Source: JAIVHA01 sp965367295 (GTDB lineage: Bacteria > Pseudomonadota > Gammaproteobacteria > DSM-19610). Taken from it: a stretch of DNA of 52,590 bases. Positions within the stretch are counted from its first letter, which is position 1; each line of letters starts with the position of its first letter. Under the pieces are notes generated by a model that did no database searches, was not told where the DNA came from, and saw only the letters and a program-made list of their open reading frames with translations. The translations under genes and the position numbers were made by a program. Location of the stretch: positions 1 to 52,590 of the forward strand of contig CBDUHN010000022.1 of assembly GCA_965367295.1 (NCBI GenBank), read 5' to 3'. Positions 26,494 to 34,199 of the stretch are shown here, piece after piece.

Positions 26494-28089
26494 TCATGCT
26501 CGGGAAGGGGAATCTTGCGCCGGGGCAAGTGCTGCCGCCGCAGGGTCCTCGCCTTCATAACGGCCCGTGTGCAGACTGCTCGGCCCCAGGCGTGCGAAAC
26601 GGAACATCAGGTACATCTCCACCACCAGCAGCAGGGTGTAGAAGCCTATGAAGCCGGCCAGGGAAAAATACAGGTGCCCGGACTGCAGCGTGGAAGTACT
26701 CAGGTAGGTGGGCAGCACTTCCCCGATCGACCAGGGCTGACGCCCGTACTCCGCCACCACCCAGCCGGTTTCCGCGGCGATCCAGGGCAACGGGATGCCA
26801 TACAGGGCCAGCCGCAACAGCCAGCGCTTTTTATCCGCCTGCCGCTTGGCGCAGTAATAAAAACTGGCGCCGAAGATAAACAGCATCAGGAAACCGGAAG
26901 CCACCATGATCCGGAAACTCCAGAACAGCGGTGCCACCCTGGGGATGGTGTCCTGCGTTGCCTGCCGGATCTGCGCCTCGGTCGCATCCACCACGGCCGG
27001 CGTATAACGTTTCAGCAACAGGCCATAGCCGAGGTCCTGTTTGGTCGCCTCGAACAACTGCCGGTCGGATTCGCTGTACTCACCACTGCGCAGTTTTTCG
27101 AGCTGGGCATAGGCCACCATACCATTGCGGATACGTTCTTCATGGTGGACCAGCAGGTCCTTGATACCGGTCACTTCCTCGTCCACCGAACGCGTGGCGA
27201 TCAAACCCAGCACATAGGGGATGCGAATGGCGTAATCGGTACTCTGGGTTTCCTCGTTGGGAATCCCGAACAGAGTGAAGGCTGCCGGTGCCGGGTGGGT
27301 TTCCCACTCCGCCTCGATGGCCGCCAGCTTGGTCTTCTGCACATCGCCGATTTCGTACCCGCTTTCATCCCCCAGCACGATCACCGACAGGATCGAGGCC
27401 AGACCGAATCCCGCTGCCACCGCGAAAGAACGCCGGGCAAAGGGCACGAAGCGGCCCCGGAGCAGGTAATAGGAACTGATGCCCAGTACGAACATGGAGC
27501 CGGTCACATACCCCGCCGCCACGGTATGCACGAACTTCACCTGCGCCACCGGGTTGAAGAACAGCTCCGCGAAGCTGGTCATTTCCATACGCATGGTTTC
27601 GTAGCTGAACTCGGCGCCCACCGGATTCTGCATCCAGCCATTGGCCACCAGGATCCAAAGTGCCGACAGGTTGGAACCCAGCGCCGTGAGGAAAGTCACC
27701 AGCAGGTGACGGCGTCGGGAAAGACGGTCCCAGCCGAAGAAGAACAGTCCGATGAAGGTGGATTCCAGGAAAAACGCCATCATGCCCTCGATGGCCAACG
27801 GTGCCCCGAACACATCACCGACATAATGGGAGTAGTAGGCCCAGTTGGTTCCGAACTGGAATTCCATGGTGATGCCGGTAGTCACGCCAAGGGCGAAATT
27901 GATACCGAACAGTTTGCCCCAGAAGCGCGTCATGTCCTTGTAGATCACCTTGCCCGTCATCACGTACACGGACTCCATGATCACCAGGATGAACGATAGC
28001 CCCAGGGTCAGGGGCACAAACAGAAAGTGATACAGGGCCGTGATTGCGAACTGCAGCCGCGACAGGTCCACCACCGATTCACTGATCAT
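26494..28089 (-). CDS. cydA: Cytochrome bd ubiquinol oxidase subunit I
   Basis: The catalytic subunit of a terminal quinol oxidase that reduces O2 to water with high affinity and tolerates NO, sulfide and cyanide. The 531-residue sequence is closely similar to E. coli CydA throughout. Haem ligands are His21 (b595/d side), His188 in KFVHTV and Met395 in SFRIMVASG (b558). Glu101 and Glu109 of the proton path are present in APLAIEGMMAFFLEST. The long quinol loop is of the E. coli L-type, with GDESGYEIGDVQKTK and GYGLLLKRY. The ATG overlaps the cydP stop (ATGA). Its upstream genes make this an unusual cyd operon. Confidence 0.98.
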   Translation of the reverse strand: MISESVVDLSRLQFAITALYHFLFVPLTLGLSFILVIMESVYVMTGKVIYKDMTRFWGKLFGINFALGVTTGITMEFQFGTNWAYYSHYVGDVFGAPLAIEGMMAFFLESTFIGLFFFGWDRLSRRRHLLVTFLTALGSNLSALWILVANGWMQNPVGAEFSYETMRMEMTSFAELFFNPVAQVKFVHTVAAGYVTGSMFVLGISSYYLLRGRFVPFARRSFAVAAGFGLASILSVIVLGDESGYEIGDVQKTKLAAIEAEWETHPAPAAFTLFGIPNEETQSTDYAIRIPYVLGLIATRSVDEEVTGIKDLLVHHEERIRNGMVAYAQLEKLRSGEYSESDRQLFEATKQDLGYGLLLKRYTPAVVDATEAQIRQATQDTIPRVAPLFWSFRIMVASGFLMLFIFGASFYYCAKRQADKKRWLLRLALYGIPLPWIAAETGWVVAEYGRQPWSIGEVLPTYLSTSTLQSGHLYFSLAGFIGFYTLLLVVEMYLMFRFARLGPSSLHTGRYEGEDPAAAALAPAQDSPSRA

Positions 28090-28316
28090 CGTTTCATTTC
28101 CTTCGTTTCATATCCCGTGGACACGGGTACGGGGCGATTCCCCAGCAGATGCGCGCCCACCTCGGCACCGGCGATCGGAGCCTGGTCCGGCTGACGGAAG
28201 AATGCATACCAGAGACCGAACACCAGCAGCACCTTGATAACCAGCACCACGGTGATATGGCGAAACAACCAGTTCCGCCATATCGGCTCCACAGGCCAGG
28301 GTTCGTTGGACGGCAT
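28086..28316 (-). CDS. cydP: CydP-like small subunit of cytochrome bd
   Basis: A 76-residue single-helix membrane protein encoded immediately before cydA with a 4-bp overlap (ATGA). The hydrophobic segment ITVVLVIKVLLVFGLWYAFF, followed by RQPDQAP and GAHLLGN, fits the CydP family, a putative oxidase subunit found upstream of cydA in beta- and gammaproteobacteria. The N-terminal RNWLFRHI is also usual. The start at 28316 has AGGG 7 bp upstream. The gene is well supported; the name rests on motif resemblance and position. Confidence 0.78.
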   Translation of the reverse strand: MPSNEPWPVEPIWRNWLFRHITVVLVIKVLLVFGLWYAFFRQPDQAPIAGAEVGAHLLGNRPVPVSTGYETKEMKR

Positions 28317-28329
28317 GCGCAGGCCCTGC

Positions 28330-28554
28330 CTACCAGCCCAGCTCGCCGTACTGGATCGACGTGTCAACGGGTGTGCCACTGGCAGTCTCCTGCTGCTGTC
28401 GATCCGCGTTTGGCTGTGAAGTGGATGCACGCTGCTCCTGCTGAATCTCCTCGGCACTGGCAAAGGTCCAGGAGATGTAGGCGGGCTTCTGCTCGGCCGC
28501 CATCAGGGACGCGGGCGACAACAGGATCAACAGGGCTATCGATAACGGCTTCAT
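28330..28554 (-). CDS. Small periplasmic protein of unknown function in the cyd operon
   Basis: A 74-residue precursor with a clear signal peptide (MKPLSIALLILLSPASLMAA), leaving about 54 residues that are polar and rich in Gln, Glu and Ser. No family is recognised, and there are no cysteines or haem motifs. AGAGGAG lies 10 bp before the ATG, and the gene lies 13 bp before cydP and 27 bp after the DUF3365 gene, so it is likely translated and co-transcribed. A role in assembly of the oxidase or in binding a periplasmic partner is conceivable but unsupported. Confidence 0.68.
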   Translation of the reverse strand: MKPLSIALLILLSPASLMAAEQKPAYISWTFASAEEIQQEQRASTSQPNADRQQQETASGTPVDTSIQYGELGW

Positions 28555-28581
28555 CGTGCTGCTCTCCTCTGGGTCGTGGGA

Positions 28582-29205
28582 TCAGTTAGTGGTGCTGGTG
28601 TTGACCAGCGGGATGTCCATCGGCTGCATGATGCTGATAGCCCCGCGCAGATCACCGGCGCGATACCCGGTCGCACGGTCAAAGGGATATGCCTTGGCAA
28701 GGCGTTCTGCAACCGGTGCGGGAATCTGTTCAGCCGCACCATGACAGGTCAGGCAAACCGGTTGGGTACCGATGGGTTTCATGAAGCGGTAATAGCGCTC
28801 ACCCCCTTCGTCCACGACTTCACCGTGGATCATCTCGGCATAGGATTCTCCCTGGGCCGCACGCTGCTCGAACTCCGCCATCACCTTGCGTTCCCAGGCA
28901 TCGGGGGTTCCCAGCAGCGGATTGCGCACCCGAGTACTGACCCGGGTCACGCGCCAGCCATTGCCACGGGACAGTTCCCCGGCAATCTGCGGGGCGATAT
29001 CACGGCAGACACTGATGGCGGCCGCAGGACCGTTGCTGCCCATTTCCTGTTTGAGAGCACCACCAAGACGCTGCAACAGCTGCGCCGATGCCGCCTGTGC
29101 CGCCGCTTCACGTGCCGCCGTGTCCTCGGCCAGCACCGCGCCGGTAGTGAAGGTTCCTGCCGCTGCCAGCAACAGGGCCAATCCTGCATGGGTATAGGTT
29201 TTCAT
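28582..29205 (-). CDS. DUF3365 periplasmic c-type haem protein
   Basis: A 207-residue exported protein of the DUF3365 (Tll0287-like) family with a signal peptide (residues 1-26). One c-type haem site is present, CLTCH (Cys151, Cys154, His155), and there is a further cysteine at 67. Tll0287-type proteins bind one haem and look like PAS-fold sensors or redox proteins; the role here is unknown. The start at 29205 has AAAGGAG upstream. An in-frame ATG at 29268 overlaps the stop of the ETHE1-like gene, but it would put residues in front of the signal peptide and is less likely. Partly similar residues occur in a relic at 21215-21292. Confidence 0.9.
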   Translation of the reverse strand: MKTYTHAGLALLLAAAGTFTTGAVLAEDTAAREAAAQAASAQLLQRLGGALKQEMGSNGPAAAISVCRDIAPQIAGELSRGNGWRVTRVSTRVRNPLLGTPDAWERKVMAEFEQRAAQGESYAEMIHGEVVDEGGERYYRFMKPIGTQPVCLTCHGAAEQIPAPVAERLAKAYPFDRATGYRAGDLRGAISIMQPMDIPLVNTSTTN

Positions 29206-29264
29206 TGTGTACTTACTCCTTTCAGGTTGATCAGGGGGCATGCCAGGGATGGCTGCCTGTTTCG

Positions 29265-29897
29265 TCATACTGGACTCGGTCCGGCATTCATTTCCATGGC
29301 ATTGCCAGAGAATAGTCGAGCATGCCGCTCCCGGTTGGTCATCCGTTCCTGGACAATGCAGCTGACACGCCGGCTGTCCCAGTCATGTCCCGGGTACACC
29401 AGGGTTTCGTCCGCCAGGCCGAACAGCCGCTGCCGTACATAACCGTTCCGGGACACCGCATCGATATGCGGTTCGGACTCGTGTTCGGTCCGGCCAATCC
29501 ACAGGCTATCACCGGTGAACAGTCGATCTTCACAGTGGAAGGCCACTGAACAGGAGGTGTGTCCCGGTATGTGCAACACCTCGATGAACGACTCGCCCAC
29601 ATAGATCCGATCACCGTCACGCAGGCGCTGATCGCAGCACGCGGCATCGGCCTGCCCGTGGATCAGCAGCCGCGCGCCGCTTTCTTCCACCAGCGAGCTG
29701 GACACAGCCCCTTTCAGGGCATGGACATGGGTCATCATCAGGTACCGTAACCGCAGCCCCATCCGGCGCAGGCACTGACGATAGGCCGCCTGCTGTGCCG
29801 CCACCGGATCGATCAGCGCCGCATCCCGCGTCACCGGGTCAGCCAGCAGATAGCTGAGCGAGGCTCCGGACGTATCAAAAAACTGTCTCAGGATCAT
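29265..29897 (-). CDS. ETHE1-like persulfide dioxygenase homologue (metallo-beta-lactamase fold)
   Basis: A 210-residue MBL-fold protein most like ETHE1/SdoA persulfide dioxygenases, which oxidise glutathione persulfide to sulfite with a mononuclear iron. MILRQFFDTSGASLSYLLAD is a typical start. The likely iron ligands remain: His57 in THVHALK, His113 in IPGHTSC and Asp130 in LFTGDSLWI; YPGHDW with His171 is also kept. The usual HxHxDH is altered to HVHALK, so the second-site Asp and His are missing. It is the first gene after the sigma-54 promoter. I took the start at 29897; ATG at 29924 is possible. Activity is inferred from the family and not assured. Confidence 0.82.
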   Translation of the reverse strand: MILRQFFDTSGASLSYLLADPVTRDAALIDPVAAQQAAYRQCLRRMGLRLRYLMMTHVHALKGAVSSSLVEESGARLLIHGQADAACCDQRLRDGDRIYVGESFIEVLHIPGHTSCSVAFHCEDRLFTGDSLWIGRTEHESEPHIDAVSRNGYVRQRLFGLADETLVYPGHDWDSRRVSCIVQERMTNRERHARLFSGNAMEMNAGPSPV

Positions 29898-29950
29898 GGC
29901 GACGTCAGTGCTCCCCAAAACCATTTCTGGCACTTCATGCCATGTAAGTG

Positions 29951-29966
29951 AGCAAGGCCCGTGCCA
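29951..29966 (-). promoter_or_regulatory. Sigma-54 (-24/-12) promoter of the cyd/sulfur operon
   Basis: The minus-strand sequence is TGGCACGGGCCTTGCT, an exact match to the consensus TGGCAC-N5-TTGCW. GG and GC are spaced by 10 bases as needed. The predicted transcription start is near 29940, giving a leader of about 43 nt to the ETHE1-like gene. A sigma-54 activator gene starts divergently 195 bp away, which strongly supports the call. Confidence 0.88.
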
Positions 29967-30100
29967 AACGGGAGCCCATCCAGCCCCCAATCGGGAAAAA
30001 CCATATTTTTTATTTAATTTTCTTACTATTACAATCCATCTTGAATAATCGGACCGGGACTTTTCTTATTCCTCAAAACCTGTGCATGGCCTCACATATG

Positions 30101-30119
30101 CCATATTTGACATGATTTC
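30101..30119. promoter_or_regulatory. Possible second, imperfect activator-binding site
   Basis: CCATATTTGACATGATTTC agrees with the perfect palindrome at 30134-30152 in 11 of 19 positions, mostly in the left half and the centre. The centres are 33 bp apart, close to three helical turns, as expected for paired enhancer sites. The match is modest and could be chance. Confidence 0.35.
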
Positions 30120-30133
30120 CGCTATACTGGTCG

Positions 30134-30152
30134 CCATAAATGGCATTTATGG
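30134..30152. promoter_or_regulatory. Perfect 19-bp palindrome, probable activator site (enhancer)
   Basis: CCATAAATGGCATTTATGG is a perfect inverted repeat of 9 bp around one base. It is centred about 203 bp upstream of the predicted sigma-54 start, in the normal range for enhancer-like sites, and just before the regulator's start codon. An AT-rich tract (30001-30035) between it and the promoter could help the DNA bend. Binding by the divergent regulator, with autoregulation, is an inference. Confidence 0.7.
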
Positions 30153-30160
30153 AAATGATC

Positions 30161-31501
30161 ATGTCCTCCCCCGATCCCCTCGCCCGCCGCGACCTCCCCG
30201 AGGTCACCTCATTGCTCAACGGCATTTCGGAACCCGCCGCCCTGCTCGGCCTCGATTACCGCATCCTGGCCGTCAACCAGGCCTACCGGGATCACTACGG
30301 CGATGGCAAGCCCCTGCACACGCGCCACTGCTACGAGGTATCTCACCACTACCAGGTGCCCTGCGACCAGGCGGGGGAAACCTGCCCGCTCAAGGAAAGC
30401 CTCAGCAGCGGTGAGCCCCGGCGCGTCCTGCACCTGCACCACACGCCGGGGGGCGAGGAACACGTGGATGTGACCGTGATGCCAATCCGTGATGCCAGCG
30501 GTGCGGTGATCTATCTACTGGAAAAAATGAAACAGACCCGCAGTGCCAGTTCGCGGCCTGCTTCGCAGGGGCTGGTCGGCCGTTCCCCGGCCTTCAACCA
30601 GATGCTGGGGCTGGTGCAACGGGTGGCTCCGGGCAATACCACGGTGCTGCTGCTGGGAGAATCGGGTACCGGCAAGGAACTGGTGGCCCGGGCCCTGCAC
30701 GAAGGCAGCGCACGGGCACAACAGCCGTTCGTGCCGGTTGAATGCTCCGGCCTTTCCGAGGCGTTGTTTGAAAGTGAATTATTCGGGCACGAAAAGGGGG
30801 CTTTTACCGGCGCCCATACCCGCAAGACGGGGCTGGTGGAGGCCGCACAGGGCGGCACATTGTTCCTGGACGAGGTGGGCGATATCCCGCTGAGCCAACA
30901 GGTGAAGCTGCTACGACTGCTGGAAACCGGGATGTACCGCCGAGTGGGAGGGATCGAGCAGCGGGAGGCGGATTTCCGACTGGTACTGGCGACCCACCGG
31001 AATCTGAAGCAGATGATCGAAGAAGGTGGTTTCCGGCAGGACCTCTATTACCGCATCAGTGCCTTTCCCATCGCCCTGCCGGCGCTGCGGCAGCGGCCGG
31101 AGGATCTGTCGCTGCTGATCCAGTCGCTGTTATCCCGCCTGGCACCGGAGCGCACGGTACAGTTGTCCAAATCCGCCCTCCATCACCTGGGACGCTACCG
31201 TTTCCCCGGCAACATCCGTGAGCTGGCCAATATCCTGGAACGCGCCCTGTTGCTGGCTGACGGTGATACCCTGCTGCCGGAACACCTGCCCGAGGAGTGC
31301 CGCGAGGATGCATCTCCCCAGACCACCGCGGCTGGCGAAGACGACATCATCACCCTGGAGGAGAATGAAAAGCGTTACCTGCTGAAGGTCCTCGCCCACC
31401 ACTCCCTGGACCGCCAGACCCTGGCGCGCAAACTCGGCCTCAGCACCCGAACCCTGTTCCGCAAACTGCAGCATGTGCAGGCCGATAGCGAAGCGCCGTA
31501 G
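30161..31501 (+). CDS. Sigma-54-dependent transcriptional activator with Cys-rich PAS domain
   Basis: A 446-residue enhancer-binding protein. The N-terminal PAS domain (about residues 13-125) carries an inserted CYEVSHHYQVPC plus a later CPL, so Cys57, His62, Cys68 and Cys75 may bind metal, an iron-sulfur cluster or sulfur species. The AAA+ domain has Walker A GESGTGKE (166-173), the sigma-54-contacting GAFTGA loop (213-218) and Walker B GGTLFLDE (231-238). A Fis-type helix-turn-helix (LARKLGLSTRTLFRKLQ) ends the protein. No receiver domain is present. Of several in-frame ATGs I chose 30161, because GGAA lies 6 bp upstream and earlier ones fall inside the palindrome. It is divergent to the cyd/sulfur operon and probably controls it. 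Confidence 0.92.
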   Translation: MSSPDPLARRDLPEVTSLLNGISEPAALLGLDYRILAVNQAYRDHYGDGKPLHTRHCYEVSHHYQVPCDQAGETCPLKESLSSGEPRRVLHLHHTPGGEEHVDVTVMPIRDASGAVIYLLEKMKQTRSASSRPASQGLVGRSPAFNQMLGLVQRVAPGNTTVLLLGESGTGKELVARALHEGSARAQQPFVPVECSGLSEALFESELFGHEKGAFTGAHTRKTGLVEAAQGGTLFLDEVGDIPLSQQVKLLRLLETGMYRRVGGIEQREADFRLVLATHRNLKQMIEEGGFRQDLYYRISAFPIALPALRQRPEDLSLLIQSLLSRLAPERTVQLSKSALHHLGRYRFPGNIRELANILERALLLADGDTLLPEHLPEECREDASPQTTAAGEDDIITLEENEKRYLLKVLAHHSLDRQTLARKLGLSTRTLFRKLQHVQADSEAP

Positions 31502-31505
31502 CCCA

Positions 31506-33248
31506 TTACTCGAAACTGCGGCATTCCCGGAACACCCGGGCACGACACTGCTGGCACTTCTCCTGATCGAGCTTGCGGAAGATGGTGGCGATGGCCTGCG
31601 ACTTGTGGTTGAAGAAATGCTGCGAACCGATGGCGCGAATGAACTTGCCTTCCGCCAGGAACTCCCACACCGCCGATTTCAGGCCGGCGAAATACAGGCC
31701 GCCGCCCTTGGCACGCAGGCGATTGTGCTCCTGCACCAGCATCTCGGCACCGGCCAGGTCGATGTAGTTCATACGCGACCCGTCGATCAGCACGTGCACC
31801 AGCCCTTCCGACTCAGTGATCGAATCCAGCTTGGCCTGGATGTAATTCACCGAACCGAAATAGATCGCGCGGTCGATGCGGATGATCTTGATCTGTGGGC
31901 ACTCGACCAGCGGCTTGGCGTCGATATTGGTGAGCTTGCGCTTGGGGTCAAAGGTATCCGGCGCCATGGTGACGATCTCCGGCTTGGAACTCTTGGCCAG
32001 GAAAATCACCAGCGACAGCAGCACGCCCAGGTAGATGGCGAATTCCAGTTCCAGGAACAGCGTCGCGAAGAAGGTCACGGCAAGGATGGCCGTTTCCGAG
32101 CGACTGTGTACCAGGGTTTCCCGGATGTGATGGAAATCGATCAGCGCGTAGGCCACCAGCAGGATCACCCCGCCCATGGCCGCCACCGGCAGGTACTTGG
32201 TCAGCGGGGCGATGAACAGTACGGTGATCATCAGCAGTATGGCGGCGAAGATGGCGGCCATGGGGGTCTGCGCACCGGCTGAATAGTTGATGCCGGAACG
32301 GGTAAAGGAGCCGGAACCGGCATAGCTGGAGAAGAAACTGCCAACGATATTGGACAGCCCCTGGCCGACGAATTCCTGATTACCATTGATACGCTGATTG
32401 GACTTGGCCGCCACCGAACGGGCAATGGATACCGCCTCGATCAGACCCAGCAAGGCCACGGCAAAGGCGTCCGGCGCCAGCTGGCGAATGGTCGCCAGCG
32501 AGAAGTCCGGCAGCGACAGCGGCGGCAGCTGGGCGGGGATCTCGCCCACGAAGGTGATGCCGCTGGCGCTGGCGCCGAAACCGATGGCGGCAAAAGAACC
32601 CACGATCAGGCCCACCAGCAGGTGCGGCAGTTTCGGGAACAGCCGTTTCATCACCAGCGCCGTCACCAGGGTCAGCAAGGCCACCGCCAGCACCGTGAAA
32701 TTGGTCTGCCCCAGATGCTCGAAGATATTCACCCAGGTGTGGGCAAAGGATTCGCCGCGCGGTACGGCAATACCCAGTACATGCTTGAGCTGACTGGTGG
32801 CGATGAGAATCGCGGCGCCAGCGGTAAAACCCATCACCACGGTATGGGAAACAAAATTGACCAGCACCCCGAGGCGCGCCAGCCCGAAACCCAGCTGGTA
32901 GACACCCGCCAGCAGGGTCAGGGTCAGCGCCATGTTGATGAATTCCGGTGACCCGGGCGTCGCATAGCGACTCACGGCCGCGAACACCACGATGGAGATT
33001 GCCGTGGTCGGGCCGGAGATCAGGTGCCGCGAGGAGCCGAACAGGGCGGCGACGATGGGCGTCACCATCGCGGTGTACAGGCCATACTGGGGGGGTAATC
33101 CGGCAATGGTGGCGAAGGCCACGCCCTGGGGCAGCACGATGACGGCGCCCGTCAGGCCGGCCATGAAGTCGGCGCGCAGGGTCTCGGCGTTTACCAGGCG
33201 AAACCAGGACAGGAAGGGGAAAAGGGTACTGATCGCGAATGCTTTCAT
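31506..33248 (-). CDS. SulP-family anion transporter with STAS domain
   Basis: A 580-residue inner-membrane transporter of the SLC26/SulP family, which carries sulfate, bicarbonate or other anions. The transmembrane domain (about 1-425) starts with ADFMAGLTGAVIVLPQGVAF, and the cytoplasmic STAS domain (about 440-550) includes HVLIDGSRMNYIDLAGAEML. The last 20 residues contain a cluster of three cysteines (CQQCRARVFREC) that is unusual and could bind metal. It converges on the sigma-54 regulator, with 4 bp between stops. Substrate cannot be told from sequence; sulfate is tempting given the neighbouring sulfur genes. Confidence 0.92.
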   Translation of the reverse strand: MKAFAISTLFPFLSWFRLVNAETLRADFMAGLTGAVIVLPQGVAFATIAGLPPQYGLYTAMVTPIVAALFGSSRHLISGPTTAISIVVFAAVSRYATPGSPEFINMALTLTLLAGVYQLGFGLARLGVLVNFVSHTVVMGFTAGAAILIATSQLKHVLGIAVPRGESFAHTWVNIFEHLGQTNFTVLAVALLTLVTALVMKRLFPKLPHLLVGLIVGSFAAIGFGASASGITFVGEIPAQLPPLSLPDFSLATIRQLAPDAFAVALLGLIEAVSIARSVAAKSNQRINGNQEFVGQGLSNIVGSFFSSYAGSGSFTRSGINYSAGAQTPMAAIFAAILLMITVLFIAPLTKYLPVAAMGGVILLVAYALIDFHHIRETLVHSRSETAILAVTFFATLFLELEFAIYLGVLLSLVIFLAKSSKPEIVTMAPDTFDPKRKLTNIDAKPLVECPQIKIIRIDRAIYFGSVNYIQAKLDSITESEGLVHVLIDGSRMNYIDLAGAEMLVQEHNRLRAKGGGLYFAGLKSAVWEFLAEGKFIRAIGSQHFFNHKSQAIATIFRKLDQEKCQQCRARVFRECRSFE

Positions 33249-33335
33249 TGGTTTGGCGTGTCCAGACGACTTGTTTGAAAATTGAAAACAGCGAATTATA
33301 CAGCAGAGCGACCACAGATTCCTTTCAGGCCCGGT

Positions 33336-34178
33336 CTATTCGCCGGACAACTCCCGCACCCGGAAGCCGCCCTGCCCGGTATCGGCCAGAAATTCCGCAA
33401 GGTAAGGCAGCACCGTTTCCATTTCTGAGCGCAACCGCCAGGGCGGATTGACCACCAGCAAACCACTGCCGGTCATGCCATGCCCGCGGTGATCCGGCGC
33501 GATGGTCAGTTCGTACAGATCCACCCGCGCAATAGCGCTGTCCCGCACCGCCCGTTCGAGCCGTTCAATGCGCGAGCGCTCCACCACCGGATACCAGATC
33601 CCGTACACGCCCGAGGCAAAGCGCCGGTGGGCGTGGCGCAGGGTTTCGACCACCTGCTGATAGTCGCTTTTCAGTTCGTAGGGAGGATCCATCAGTACCA
33701 GGCCACGCCGTTCCGGCGGCGGCAGGCGGGCAATACAGCCACGGTAGCCATCCTCCTGGAACAGCTTGATACGCCGGTCGCCGGCCATCTGTTCGCGCAA
33801 CAATCCGGCATCGGTGGAATGCAGTTCATAGAGCAGCAGCCGGTCGGTCGCGCGCAGCAGCTGGCGGGCGAACCAGGGGGAACCGGGGTACTGTCGCAGG
33901 GCACCGTCCGGGTTGAAGGCCTGCACCAGTCGCACGTACTCCGCCACGGGGGCAGGAAGATCTGTGCGTCCCCACAGCCGGCCGATGCCGGTTTCATACT
34001 CACGGTTCTTCTGTGCCTGGGTGGAATCCAGGGCATAGCCGCCGGCACCGGCGTGGGTGTCGAGATAGCAGAGCGGCTTATCCTTCTGCGCCAGGTAGGA
34101 CAGGATACGGGTAACCACCAGATGCTTGAGCACATCGGCATGATTGCCGGCATGAAAGGAATGTCGATAACTCAGCAT
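33336..34178 (-). CDS. rlmJ: 23S rRNA (adenine-2030 N6)-methyltransferase
   Basis: A 280-residue cytoplasmic enzyme that methylates A2030 of 23S rRNA. The start MLSYRHSFHAGNHADVLKH is nearly invariant in RlmJ. Motif I is CYLDTHAGAGGYAL, and the N6-adenine methyltransferase motif IV is LVLMDPPYE. The length equals that of E. coli RlmJ. It is a housekeeping gene. It lies 21 bp after the acidic hypothetical gene on the same strand. Confidence 0.95.
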   Translation of the reverse strand: MLSYRHSFHAGNHADVLKHLVVTRILSYLAQKDKPLCYLDTHAGAGGYALDSTQAQKNREYETGIGRLWGRTDLPAPVAEYVRLVQAFNPDGALRQYPGSPWFARQLLRATDRLLLYELHSTDAGLLREQMAGDRRIKLFQEDGYRGCIARLPPPERRGLVLMDPPYELKSDYQQVVETLRHAHRRFASGVYGIWYPVVERSRIERLERAVRDSAIARVDLYELTIAPDHRGHGMTGSGLLVVNPPWRLRSEMETVLPYLAEFLADTGQGGFRVRELSGE

Positions 34179-34199
34179 GGCGCTATGCCGGCCGGCAAC

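Noticed and set aside
26482..27999. 505-residue plus-strand frame opposite cydA
   Set aside because: cydA on the other strand is nearly identical in pattern to E. coli CydA; the antisense frame is a composition artefact.
29915..29932. TGGCATGAAGTGCCA as a second sigma-54 promoter
   Set aside because: GG and GC are separated by 8 rather than 10 bases; the site at 29951-29966 is exact and better placed.
30107..30128. TTGACA and TATACT as a sigma-70 promoter for the activator gene
   Set aside because: They are separated by only 10 bp, far from the 16-18 bp needed.
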